IMG/VR virus record: IMGVR_UViG_3300034073_004613
Location: 1-41,834 of that record
Length of the DNA: 41,834 nucleotides
Direction: 5' to 3' (one strand)
Source: a virus
The notes below the pieces were generated by a model. It searched no databases, had not been told where the DNA came from, and worked only from the letters and a program-made list of their open reading frames with translations. Positions 16,501 to 23,837 of the stretch are shown here, in pieces (within the stretch, counting starts at the first letter, position 1; the number at the start of each line of letters is the position of its first letter). The translations under genes and the position numbers were made by a program.

Positions 16501-17455
16501 CGCTAAAGGAACTCCTTTATTCAAAGCGATTACAAATAAAGAGGCTATTGACTTCAGATATTTAATTGATTCTTTTGGATTAGGTTTAACTGAAAGATCT
16601 AAACAACAATTGGTTGACATTTGTGGTGATAGATTAGACGCATTTGGTTTCATCAATATGCCATCAATGAGACAATTCAAAAACTCAAGTGGTCCATCTT
16701 TCGTAAATGCTGAGGGTGTATTACAACTTGAATTTGTAGCTAAAGGTGGTGACCCAGAAAGTAATCCTCCATTCTTATATTCATTCGGTGATGGTGCAGG
16801 AAGCACTTGTGTAGGGTACTTTATGCCTTATGTGATTGGTAATGATAATGGTAGACCAGTTGAACTTCCACCAGCAATGCATGTGGCGACAACTTATATG
16901 AGAAAACATATCTCTAATGTTACATCTATCACACCTTGGACAATCGCAGCGGGTGTTACAAATGGTAGAGTTACTAATATTCCAAGTACTGAATTGGATT
17001 TCACACTTTCTGATATTGAATATATCAATCAGGCACAGATGAATCCTATAGTATTCAAAAGAAATAGAGGATATGTAATCGAGACTGAAAACACAGCTCA
17101 AACTCTTTATAGGTCAGCTCTTTCTTACATACATGTTAGAGAGGTGTTGATTGAACTTGAAAGAGAATTATCAAGAATGTTATTAGATTTCCAATGGAAA
17201 TTCAATACTCCTGATATCAGAGCTGAAATTAAGTTAAGAGCAGATGTAATCTGTGAAACTTATGTAAGTAAAAACGGTCTTTACAACTACTTCAACAAAA
17301 TGGATGAAGAAAACAATACAAATGAGATTATCGATAATCAAATCGGTGTTCTTGATACCTATGTGGAACCAATTAAGGGTATGGGTATTATTGTTAATAA
17401 CATTACCATCCTTAGAACTGGTGCTATCAGTGCGGGTGGATTCATCAATCCATAA
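13514..17455 (+). CDS. Tail sheath protein (T4 gp18-like, enlarged)
   Basis: 1313 aa, about twice T4 gp18 (659 aa). The N terminus (I-G-K-Y-K-R-P-G-I-F-I-E-E-F-D-N-S, then V-I-G-V-S-K-K-G-P-V-N-T-P) is the classic sheath start. The C terminus is also typical: N-T-A-Q-T-L-Y-R-S-A-L-S-Y-I-H-V-R-E, then F-N-T-P-D-I-R-A-E-I and the final strand I-V-N-N-I-T-I-L-R-T. The protein polymerises around the tail tube and contracts during infection. The extra length lies in the middle: about residues 395-560 are Ser/Thr/Val-rich and look like an Ig-like beta domain, and more beta-rich sequence follows to about 1000. These probably decorate the tail surface. A strong terminator follows the gene. Confidence 0.93.
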   Translation: MAIQIGKYKRPGIFIEEFDNSVISSPIVEGITNMVIGVSKKGPVNTPIRLTTTGDLEAVFGQLDRGLERKGSYFHRTITKMLETSPIFAINLLLTDDTLDVIEYKSLSSSSGYMNDIKREGPYRRFFDTTGFWKRDTESFINLTKNNTGYTERAFNITNLSDKTISVFIIKSPISGFDRTLIEWYGTIDKMPPYVNQNDFASDYLVDVVVVGGDWSNYQELAVDNRWSAYFNASGLRKDQLRNFANDRNVSLLAYYEGLSLIPYFRDGNGRNIFIETTINRDTDRTGLFCSFNTDLVEKDYYTGMLDLLGNTIVDQSETDIDFLSYKETIAESVMFEAVPLDLPGNVTAMLSSATFGYNGGYSSPTGHAFESALSNPQTSGVLVNENNRTPWFAEGYVHNVERASSVASSTSSITVTYNVSAEAYCVIGDTYIPVSATTSLTIDSLDYPVSASTQVYFSAFVLDASGEISEVKTTTANTRPTVDPSDIVLGYATFSVASGQFVGSPFVKNVSVNTSGFNDFVFGTNSATDDFFVTNLGSGSIKIEFIGTSAKASTANYEQYRRIKQFNRMIDLIDSPNKNKMSLLLGPSSGYRKVSMSTMTISNIVTSNVLNKSFTINTGLTTAELVDVLQGYLVFYTEDNEMLIGSLGMDTTEQVHGGTYGVVGKYSKFYGRFFDGIISTKDFFYDNRLYVYSDGDANTIATLGKSVNITFVDGETVTSATSSYAGYDYIVFEYDSSNFDTQIELETFEQLVFPDSDLNKGSFTIVTNTVEPLDSPSALASNLGFVNTATQFYFAYQVNEEVNYEYLTEVTTVQDYLTKHYLKMYLENNGDLNVRFTDVLLESDEPADFVANAKFMVQSEKSNLKQTIEVELPSGYTRVPNKVLINGTRYTEVKVGDFLEAYVDTTLLQPGEAPRKLTRILSKRQYAGDPTLTEVTCDARINTYSFDGDLQTTRFVSVDQYATTYKAISLKGFRIRQASLPDGTEERQNQILNLVAKGTPLFKAITNKEAIDFRYLIDSFGLGLTERSKQQLVDICGDRLDAFGFINMPSMRQFKNSSGPSFVNAEGVLQLEFVAKGGDPESNPPFLYSFGDGAGSTCVGYFMPYVIGNDNGRPVELPPAMHVATTYMRKHISNVTSITPWTIAAGVTNGRVTNIPSTELDFTLSDIEYINQAQMNPIVFKRNRGYVIETENTAQTLYRSALSYIHVREVLIELERELSRMLLDFQWKFNTPDIRAEIKLRADVICETYVSKNGLYNYFNKMDEENNTNEIIDNQIGVLDTYVEPIKGMGIIVNNITILRTGAISAGGFINP

Positions 17456-17476
17456 ATTGAAATTAAATTCAATAAT

Positions 17477-17503
17477 AAAAAAGAGGGTTATCCCTCTTTT
17501 TTT
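17477..17503 (+). terminator. Rho-independent terminator after the tail sheath gene
   Basis: Stem AAAAAAGAGGG / CCCTCTTTTTTT with a TTAT loop, ending in a T-run, 22 bases after the sheath stop codon. Confidence 0.88.
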
Positions 17504-17524
17504 ATTCAACATAGATAGGTGTGT

Positions 17525-17535
17525 TTAATATATAT
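17525..17535 (+). promoter_or_regulatory. Late-promoter-like box TTAATATATAT
   Basis: Recurring AT box 17 bases before the homing endonuclease ATG, so the mobile gene has its own promoter. Confidence 0.45.
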
Positions 17536-17552
17536 CTAAAAAGGTATGTAAT

Positions 17553-19259
17553 ATGAATTTTGAGATTTTTAAAAGTCCAGATCCTTCAGGAAGGTTATCA
17601 AAAGAATCTTTTATTTCTAATAATTATCCAGAAGAATATATTTATATTATAGACTTTTGTAGTAAAAATGGAATGAATGATTTACCATTCAAAGAAAAAG
17701 TTTATTTAAGTGTTAATAAAATTAACAGATTACCAGTTTGTAAAAATCCTAATTGTAGTAGTTTGGTTTCTTTTAGAAATTCTACATTGGGTTATCGAGA
17801 ATATTGTTCTACTAAATGTTTGAGCTCGGATCCGGATATTAAAAAAATAAAACAACAAAAATCTATACAAAAGTATGGCACAAACACACCCGCTCAATCT
17901 CAGGTTATCAAAAATAAAATTATTAAAACTAATTTAGAGAAATGGGGAGCTAATTCACCAATGTGTGATGATGGCGTTCGAAAAAAATCTAAAGAAACTC
18001 TAATTAAAAATTGGGGAGTTGACAATCCTTCAAAATCTGAAGAACTTATTGAAAAAAGAATTGAATCTTTTAAACTAAGTGATTTCAAACAAAACTTCAA
18101 AAAAACATCTATTGAGAAATATGGAGTAGAACATCCTTGGATGAATGAAGATATACACAATAAAACAATCGATTTCTTTTATCAAAACTATAGACAAAGA
18201 ATTGAATCAAAGATAGATGGTGATTATAAGTTTGTCGGATTTGCCAAAGGAACGTCTACCTATTTAAACTTCTATTGTAAAAAGTGCGAATCAGATTTTG
18301 ATATACTGACTTATCAGTTTTACTATCGAATTAATTCTAAGATAAGTATATGTACAAAGTGTTTCCCTATTTCTGAAAGTTCATCAGTATCTCAAATTGA
18401 ACTTTATAATTTTATTAAAGAGAATTATGATGGTGAAATACTTTTAAATACTAAAGATTTTATTAATCCTTATGAGATAGACATTTATTTGCCCGAACTT
18501 AATATAGGATTTGAATTTAATGGTGTTTGGTGGCACAGTAATAAATTCAAAAAACAGAATTATCATCAAAGTAAAATACAAATAGCTGAAGATAAAGGAA
18601 TAAAACTAGTAATGATTTGGGAAGATGATTGGCAAATTAAAAGAGAAATTTGTAAATCTTTTATTTTAAATAAATTAGGAAAAACAAAAAGTAGAATTTT
18701 CGCAAGAAAATGTTTAATACAAGAAGTCAATTATATGGAATCAAAAAAGTTCTTAGATGAGAACCATTTACAGGGAGATTGTAAGTCATCTATTAGAATT
18801 GGATTATTCTTCAATGATGAGATTGTTAGTCTAATGACTTTTTCAAAACTTAGATTACCTCTTCAAAGATTTGAAAAAAATAGAAATAGAAAAGATCATT
18901 TTGAATTAACAAGATTCTGTAATAGAATTGATAGTAATGTAATTGGGGGAGCTTCTAAAATGATTAAATATTTTATAGAAAAGAATAATCCAAAACAAAT
19001 AGAAACCTATTCTGATAATTTAATATCCTCTGGTCACTTATATGAGAAAATAGGATTCGAATATACACATACATCAAACCCTGGATATTGGTATGTTGTA
19101 AATGGAATAAGACAGCATAGGTTTAACTGGCGAAAACAAAAGTTAATTAAAATGGGACATGATCCAAGTAAATCAGAGGAGGAGATTATGAATGAATTAG
19201 GATATTGGAGAATATATAATGCTGGTAATAAAAAGTGGATACTAAATCTCGAAAAATAA
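17553..19259 (+). CDS. Free-standing homing endonuclease (VSR-like EDxHD type)
   Basis: 568 aa, modular. Residues 60-95 hold a cysteine-rich zinc finger (C-K-N-P-N-C ... Y-C-S-T-K-C). Residues 105-215 carry four DNA-binding repeats of the form K-Y-G-x-x-x-P / N-W-G-V-D-N-P, as in nuclease-associated modular domains. A C-x-x-C pair precedes the catalytic core at about 295-365: Y-E-I-D-I-Y-L-P-E-L, then F-E-F-N-G-V-W-W-H-S, then a lysine helix and M-I-W-E-D-D-W. This is the very-short-patch-repair-like fold used by I-Bth0305I-type homing enzymes. The C-terminal 190 residues look like a GNAT-type fold. It is inserted between the tail sheath and the gp26-like gene, flanked by its own promoter, and interrupts the structural block. 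A selfish element is the best reading. Confidence 0.87.
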   Translation: MNFEIFKSPDPSGRLSKESFISNNYPEEYIYIIDFCSKNGMNDLPFKEKVYLSVNKINRLPVCKNPNCSSLVSFRNSTLGYREYCSTKCLSSDPDIKKIKQQKSIQKYGTNTPAQSQVIKNKIIKTNLEKWGANSPMCDDGVRKKSKETLIKNWGVDNPSKSEELIEKRIESFKLSDFKQNFKKTSIEKYGVEHPWMNEDIHNKTIDFFYQNYRQRIESKIDGDYKFVGFAKGTSTYLNFYCKKCESDFDILTYQFYYRINSKISICTKCFPISESSSVSQIELYNFIKENYDGEILLNTKDFINPYEIDIYLPELNIGFEFNGVWWHSNKFKKQNYHQSKIQIAEDKGIKLVMIWEDDWQIKREICKSFILNKLGKTKSRIFARKCLIQEVNYMESKKFLDENHLQGDCKSSIRIGLFFNDEIVSLMTFSKLRLPLQRFEKNRNRKDHFELTRFCNRIDSNVIGGASKMIKYFIEKNNPKQIETYSDNLISSGHLYEKIGFEYTHTSNPGYWYVVNGIRQHRFNWRKQKLIKMGHDPSKSEEEIMNELGYWRIYNAGNKKWILNLEK

Positions 19260-19306
19260 TAAACTATTAATAAAATAATTCTATAATACAGAGGACTTAA
19301 TAGATC

Positions 19307-19317
19307 TCAATATATAA
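19307..19317 (+). promoter_or_regulatory. Late-promoter-like box TCAATATATAA
   Basis: Variant AT box 21 bases before the gp26-like ATG, restarting transcription of the virion block after the homing endonuclease. Confidence 0.42.
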
Positions 19318-19338
19318 TAAAAAATAATCAAAAAAACA

Positions 19339-20295
19339 ATGTCGAAGAATAATAAAAATGAAATGTCAGAAGAAGATTACTTAAAAAGACATCTTAATGA
19401 TATAGATGGAAATAAAAGGAATAGTTCTTTTGATATGAATAGTGATATACCACATGTTCAACCTCAAGTCGAACAAAATAAGGTATCTGATATGCAGTAT
19501 TTTAATTTTGATATAAAAGAATTACCTTGTGGTCAGTTTTATCCAACTGGTACTCTATTTATGATAAGACCAGCTCAAGTAAAAGAAATTCAAGCCTATT
19601 CAATGGTTGATGATAACAATTTTTATGACATTGTTGAAAAGATGAATGATATGATGCAGGCTTGTATCAGGATAAAATATCCAGATGGTAGAATCGGTTC
19701 TTATCTTGAAATAAAAGACCAGGATCGATTATTTTTAATATTCATGATTCGTGAGTTAACTTTTCAACAAGGAAATTACTTAGCTACTAAGAAAAGTTGC
19801 ACCTGCGGTGCGGAAACATCTTTAGAGTTAAAGAGAGGAAATTTTGAATATCACCCTATTGATGATAAATTAGGAAAATATTTCAATCTATCTACTAAAT
19901 CATTCAATTTTAGAACAGTTAATGGTAAAGAATTTGAATTAACCCCACCAAATATTGGATTACAAAAAGCTTTTTCTGAATATATCTTAAAAGAAAATAA
20001 CGAAAAAAGAACTCCTAATTTGGCCTTCTTAAAAATTATTCCATTTATGATGAGTGGAAAAACATCAATTAGTTATGATGGTATCAAAGCTAAATTGAAA
20101 GATTTTGAAGAAATCGATGACATTTCTTTTCAATTCTTAAATGCAGCTGTTAGTAAAATGACATTTGGTATTAAAGAACTAAAGAAGAATTGTGGTGCTT
20201 GCGGCGAGGAGGTCCGTGCAGAAATGCAATTTCCCAACGGAGCGTCAGGTATTTTCGTTGTTCATGATGCCTTTGAAGCATATATTAAAGAATAA
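19339..20295 (+). CDS. T4 gp26-like baseplate hub assembly protein
   Basis: 318 aa. The first 60 residues are polar and disordered. The body fits the T4_baseplate family (gp26 type): L-P-C-G-Q-F-Y-P-T-G-T-L near residue 59, then R-P-A-Q-V-K-E-I-Q, then the D-R-L-F-L-I-F-M-I-R-E-L-T-F segment at about 130-143. Two C-x-C / C-x-x-C pairs (C154/C156 and C285/C288) probably bind zinc, as in homologues. In T4 this protein takes part in building the central baseplate hub but is not clearly in the finished particle. Its last 32 bases overlap the start of the next small gene in another frame. Family call good; exact T4 equivalence less certain. Confidence 0.75.
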   Translation: MSKNNKNEMSEEDYLKRHLNDIDGNKRNSSFDMNSDIPHVQPQVEQNKVSDMQYFNFDIKELPCGQFYPTGTLFMIRPAQVKEIQAYSMVDDNNFYDIVEKMNDMMQACIRIKYPDGRIGSYLEIKDQDRLFLIFMIRELTFQQGNYLATKKSCTCGAETSLELKRGNFEYHPIDDKLGKYFNLSTKSFNFRTVNGKEFELTPPNIGLQKAFSEYILKENNEKRTPNLAFLKIIPFMMSGKTSISYDGIKAKLKDFEEIDDISFQFLNAAVSKMTFGIKELKKNCGACGEEVRAEMQFPNGASGIFVVHDAFEAYIKE

Positions 20296-20518
20296 ACTTC
20301 TTTTACAAAAACACTTTCATCTTCAGGAATGGGCCATGGATCAATGGCCATTCTGGATGTTCGAAGAGAATATTAATCTTGTTAACGAAATTCAAGAAGA
20401 AGAAGAAACTAAGCGTAAAAAAGATGAAGAGGCACAACAAAAAGGTATGCCAAACTTCGATGCTAACGGTATGATGAAGAGTGCATCCAATATGACAAAT
20501 AACATACCAAAATACTAA
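20264..20518 (+). CDS. Small helical protein overlapping the gp26-like gene
   Basis: 84 aa from the ATG at 20264; a second ATG follows at 20267 and a third possible start at 20336. The N-terminal half holds W-A-M-D-Q-W-P-F-W-M-F-E-E-N-I-N-L-V-N-E-I. A charged helix (E-E-E-E-T-K-R-K-K-D-E-E) and a polar, asparagine- and methionine-rich tail follow. Such an aromatic/helical peptide after the baseplate protein looks like a tail assembly partner or a C-terminal extension of it. Because it overlaps the upstream gene by 32 bases in the +1 frame, either translational coupling or a rare frameshift fusion is possible; I favour coupling. A bidirectional terminator follows. Confidence 0.6.
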   Translation: MMPLKHILKNKLLLQKHFHLQEWAMDQWPFWMFEENINLVNEIQEEEETKRKKDEEAQQKGMPNFDANGMMKSASNMTNNIPKY

Positions 20519-20533
20519 TTATTGAATAAAATA

Positions 20534-20561
20534 AAAAAACCCATCAATTGATGGGTTTTTA
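20534..20561. terminator. Bidirectional terminator between the virion block and the tail tube gene
   Basis: Inverted repeat CCCATC / GATGGG with an AATT loop, flanked by an A-run on the left and a T-run on the right. It lies between two convergent genes and can end both transcripts. Confidence 0.88.
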
Positions 20562-20579
20562 GTTTTAAATATTTTACTA

Positions 20580-21200
20580 TTAGTATCCGGAAACTAAAGG
20601 TGGATTAATTGTAAAGTTTTGGTCGATATACTCATCAATGAAGTAATCATATAAGAAATCAGCTTGTGAGTTCTCAATGATGTTATTACCTGACCAATCA
20701 AGATCATAACCTTGTAATTTGGTAATTTGAACATTTTGATATGTAACCCTTCTTAATACAACACCCTTTTTATCATGTTGATTTACAATGATAGTTCCGA
20801 TGATATCACTCTTGTAATGTAATGATCCATTTTGAGAGTTAAATACTAAGTCATACCAAGCTTTCATAGTGTTCCAAGTTTCCATAGAACCTTGATTATT
20901 AACATTCACCTGAATAGGAATAGAAAGTGTACCATCAGTTTTTGTAGGAGTTGATAAAAACATTCTTGTTGAATACTTGAATCTTTGAGTTTTTGCTGCA
21001 ACGTCAAATTCAGTAGTCTGCATACCTATCTTTGTTGCATTTTGTAACAACAAAATTGGATCTCTTCCTTGTGCTTGTAAGATAACTGGTAAAATAAAAG
21101 TTATCTCAAATAAGTTTAAGTAAACTACTTCATCTGGTAGTGTACCTGGTCCCCCAGGGGAACCTGAATTTATGACCTGGGTAAAATGAGGTAATGGCAT
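20580..21200 (-). CDS. Tail tube protein (T4 gp19-like)
   Basis: 206 aa. The segment V-V-Y-L-N-L-F-E-I-T-F-I-L-P (about residues 25-38) is the gp19-family signature, followed by a beta-rich body and an acidic, aromatic C terminus (D-F-L-Y-D-Y-F-I-D-E-Y). The length is near T4 gp19 (163 aa) with a proline/glycine-rich N-terminal extension. The protein forms hexameric rings that stack into the inner tube through which DNA passes. It lies on the strand opposite to the sheath, separated by a shared terminator, whereas in T4 the two are adjacent and co-directional. A baseplate-tube (gp54-like) paralogue cannot be excluded. Confidence 0.75.
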   Translation of the reverse strand: MPLPHFTQVINSGSPGGPGTLPDEVVYLNLFEITFILPVILQAQGRDPILLLQNATKIGMQTTEFDVAAKTQRFKYSTRMFLSTPTKTDGTLSIPIQVNVNNQGSMETWNTMKAWYDLVFNSQNGSLHYKSDIIGTIIVNQHDKKGVVLRRVTYQNVQITKLQGYDLDWSGNNIIENSQADFLYDYFIDEYIDQNFTINPPLVSGY

Positions 21201-21224
21201 ATATTTTTTAATTATTTTTTATAA

Positions 21225-21235
21225 TTTATATATTT
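21225..21235 (-). promoter_or_regulatory. AT box upstream of the tail tube gene
   Basis: AAATATATAAA on the minus strand, 24 bases before the ATG; a loose match to the recurring box. The remainder of the 21201-21320 divergent gap shows no other feature I can name. Confidence 0.3.
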
Positions 21236-21320
21236 TCTCCGTTATTATCTTTAGCTGTTTTCACACATAATATGTTGTAAATAATGCCTTTTCCACTTTT
21301 TAGACTTAATAGATACCACT

Positions 21321-21656
21321 ATGAACTGTAACTATAGGTATTGTGGTAAAGATATAAGATATGGTAGACCAGATCGTAGATTTTGTAATAAAGACTGTAA
21401 ATCTAAAGAAAAGTCTATAATTAAAGAGTTAAAAGCGCTTAATAGAAAATCTAAAAAGAGTAGAGATTTTATACAAAAATCAAGAAAGAAACATAAAAAT
21501 AGATATAACTATGATTTAGTATTGTATGAAAATTGCAGAACTAAAGTTAAAATAATTTGTCCAGTGCATGGTGTCTTTGAACAAACACCAGACGCTCATC
21601 TTTATTCAGGTAGAGGTTGTGAAAAATGTGCCAGAGAGGCAAGAAGAAAAGATTAA
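21321..21656 (+). CDS. Small zinc-finger / DUF723-type protein
   Basis: 111 aa. The N-terminal 30 residues hold a four-cysteine finger (C-x-x-x-x-C-G-K-D ... F-C-N-K-D-C). A basic helix follows. The C-terminal 55 residues show N-R-Y-N-Y-D-L-V-L-Y, K-V-K-I-I-C-P-V-H-G-V-F-E-Q and G-C-E-K-C-A-R, the pattern of DUF723-type zinc modules that often accompany phage homing nucleases. No nuclease core is present, so it may be a remnant or a stand-alone DNA-binding protein. It lies 34 bases ahead of the gp47-like gene on the same strand. Confidence 0.65.
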   Translation: MNCNYRYCGKDIRYGRPDRRFCNKDCKSKEKSIIKELKALNRKSKKSRDFIQKSRKKHKNRYNYDLVLYENCRTKVKIICPVHGVFEQTPDAHLYSGRGCEKCAREARRKD

Positions 21657-21690
21657 TTCAACCATACTGAATTTTACAATATAATACTAT

Positions 21691-22830
21691 ATGAGTAAAA
21701 TTTACATGATCGGAGATAGTCACATTGGACTTGGATTTCCAAATAGCGTAGATAAATGGTTTAAAGTTCATAAAGAGTATTTTAGTGAATTTTTGATACC
21801 TTTATTAAAAAGAGAAGTTAAATCGGGTGATATAATTGTTCATTTGGGTGATTTGTTCGACAATAGAAATGTGATTCCTATCAATTTACTTAACTATGGA
21901 ATGGATATTGTAGAAGAAATATCTAAAATTGCACCATTTCATATTATAGTTGGTAATCATGATCTTTGGTCTAAAAGTGCAAGTGAAGTTAATAGTATTC
22001 GTCCATTCAAATGGATTCCAAATGTTTTTGTACATGATACTGTTACAAAGATAGATTATAATGGTTTGAAACTTTTATTGATGCCTTATGTTGAGAAGAG
22101 AGTCGAACAGATTAAATGGATACAAGATAATAGAGATTGTCACTATCTTTTTTGCCACTCTGATTTAAATGGTGCTAAAATGCATTTAACATCTGTTGCT
22201 CATAAAAATCCTGATAAAATTGATGTCGAGGAGTTTTCAGCATTTAAAAAGGTTTACAGTGGTCATATTCACATTGTCTCTGATAACAGTCAGAAAAACT
22301 TCAAATTTGTTGGTTCCATTTTTCAAATGGATAGAAATGACACCGGAGACCAAAAAGGTATTTTTGTTTTAGATACTGATACCGGTGAAGAAACATTCTT
22401 CCCAAATAAGATATCTCCTATTTTTAAGAAATTTAGAGTTGTTAAAGAAGAAGATGTGGATAGATTAGATGAGATAAAAGATACCAAAGACTATGTTGAC
22501 TTACAAATTTCTAATAATCTTTTAATTAGTAACAGAAAGCTTCGTAGAAAACTTGAAGTGATGTTAGAAAAAGGTAACTTTGCCTCTGTTGAATATATTG
22601 ATGATATTACAAAAGAGTTAGTTGATGGTGAAGAAGTGAATGAATCTTCAACAGTCGAAGTTGATGAGAATGGAATTGAAATCTCAGTTCAATTAGAATA
22701 TGAAGACTATATAAAAGAGTATATTCTTAAACAGAAATACGACAATGATAAATTTAAATCAGGTGTTATTTCTGAATTTGATGAAGTGATAAAAATTTAC
22801 ACTGACAATTACAAGTCTTCAACAGATTAA
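21691..22830 (+). CDS. SbcD/Mre11-type recombination nuclease subunit (T4 gp47-like)
   Basis: 379 aa. All metallophosphoesterase motifs are present: G-D-S-H (8-11), G-D-L-F-D (53-57), G-N-H-D (88-91), C-H-S-D with H156, and G-H-I-H (191-194). Together they bind two metal ions. T4 gp47 pairs with the gp46 ATPase to resect DNA ends for recombination-dependent replication and host DNA breakdown. The C-terminal 130 residues are acidic and helical, as in gp47 homologues, where they contact gp46. No gp46 gene lies in this window. The final four bases overlap the stop of the convergent P-loop gene. Confidence 0.9.
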   Translation: MSKIYMIGDSHIGLGFPNSVDKWFKVHKEYFSEFLIPLLKREVKSGDIIVHLGDLFDNRNVIPINLLNYGMDIVEEISKIAPFHIIVGNHDLWSKSASEVNSIRPFKWIPNVFVHDTVTKIDYNGLKLLLMPYVEKRVEQIKWIQDNRDCHYLFCHSDLNGAKMHLTSVAHKNPDKIDVEEFSAFKKVYSGHIHIVSDNSQKNFKFVGSIFQMDRNDTGDQKGIFVLDTDTGEETFFPNKISPIFKKFRVVKEEDVDRLDEIKDTKDYVDLQISNNLLISNRKLRRKLEVMLEKGNFASVEYIDDITKELVDGEEVNESSTVEVDENGIEISVQLEYEDYIKEYILKQKYDNDKFKSGVISEFDEVIKIYTDNYKSSTD

Positions 22831-23768
22831 AATTTCAATTCACTCACATCTTTTGCTCTACCTGTAGAAGGATCTCTTGAATTAATAATTTTATTCGGAT
22901 TGATTCCTGGTCTAGTTGTTAGATAAAAACCATTTTCTAATTCTCCCTTTACACCTAGTAGATTTAGTATTTCTTTAGGACTATTGTGCTTTGAACTAAT
23001 CAACATTTGCTCAACATTTTCAGCCGTATACATCTTATTATCTAAATCCGGTTTGTCTGTAGCTTGAAACCATCTGCAATACTGATACATTCCAGAATCC
23101 TCATTATTAACATCTATTCGTTCGGATTTATTTTCACTATTTACTCTACTATCAATATTTTTCAGATACCAATCTAATGGTGTGAATATTAGATAATCTT
23201 CGATATTACCAAACACTTTGAATTCTTTTATTCCTGTATCTACATCATCAAATACTATCGTTTTGGCTTTCGAAAAGTAAGCAACCCATGCCATTCCAAA
23301 TCTTCTACCATCATGGCCATCTTTTTGTTTGCTTTTTGCTTTTGGATCTGGATCAGTTAAATATCCTATATGTGGTCTTATTTCTTCATATTTCTTTTTT
23401 TCCTCATCAGAAGCAATTTCTTGCCATTTTTTGAAATCGTCTTTGTAGATTTCTATCAACCAAGGATTATCTTTAAAGCTATTAGCAGAAAGTTTGGCTA
23501 ATTCAGGCAAACCATTTTCTGATATCATCTCCATTAATTTTTGAAAAATTAAATCGTTGCCTTGAAAATTATCTGTACCTGTTAAGACCTTATCTGCCTC
23601 TGGATTTTGATACCAATGGACAATTTTAGTTGGCGCTAAACTTTTTGAATCGGTTGCTAAATAAGTTTTACCAGAAGCGCTTGGTCCAGATAGCAAAATA
23701 AACTTTTTACCTTCAACTCCTTCTTTTAGTAGTTTAATAAAACTTTCGTATAACTTTAAGTATTTCAT
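22827..23768 (-). CDS. Tagged P-loop NTPase
   Basis: 313 aa. The first 12 residues, MKYLKLYESFIK, are the clearest copy of the shared tag; L-Y-E-S could be a protease site. A Walker A motif follows at once (L-S-G-P-S-A-S-G-K-T, residues 26-35), and a Walker B-like strand T-I-V-F-D-D-V-D is at 170-177. The spacing of the motifs and lack of AAA+ second-region features suggest a small-molecule or nucleotide kinase-like or zeta-toxin-like P-loop fold, but I cannot name the substrate. An AT box (23792-23802) stands 23 bases before the ATG, giving the gene its own promoter at the end of the tagged island. It converges on the gp47-like gene with a four-base overlap. Confidence 0.72.
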   Translation of the reverse strand: MKYLKLYESFIKLLKEGVEGKKFILLSGPSASGKTYLATDSKSLAPTKIVHWYQNPEADKVLTGTDNFQGNDLIFQKLMEMISENGLPELAKLSANSFKDNPWLIEIYKDDFKKWQEIASDEEKKKYEEIRPHIGYLTDPDPKAKSKQKDGHDGRRFGMAWVAYFSKAKTIVFDDVDTGIKEFKVFGNIEDYLIFTPLDWYLKNIDSRVNSENKSERIDVNNEDSGMYQYCRWFQATDKPDLDNKMYTAENVEQMLISSKHNSPKEILNLLGVKGELENGFYLTTRPGINPNKIINSRDPSTGRAKDVSELKF

Positions 23769-23791
23769 AGTTTTGTTTTTTTTTTTCTGTA

Positions 23792-23802
23792 TTATATATT
23801 AA
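23792..23802 (-). promoter_or_regulatory. Late-promoter-like box TTAATATATAA
   Basis: Exact recurring AT box on the minus strand, 23 bases before the P-loop NTPase ATG. Confidence 0.5.
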
Positions 23803-23837
23803 TTTTTATCCTATAAATTTTTCTAAATATACCAAAC

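Noticed and set aside
20264-20295. Programmed -1 frameshift joining the gp26-like and small genes
   Set aside because: The downstream frame is +1, no X-XXY-YYZ slippery heptamer is apparent, and an ATG is available for ordinary coupled initiation.
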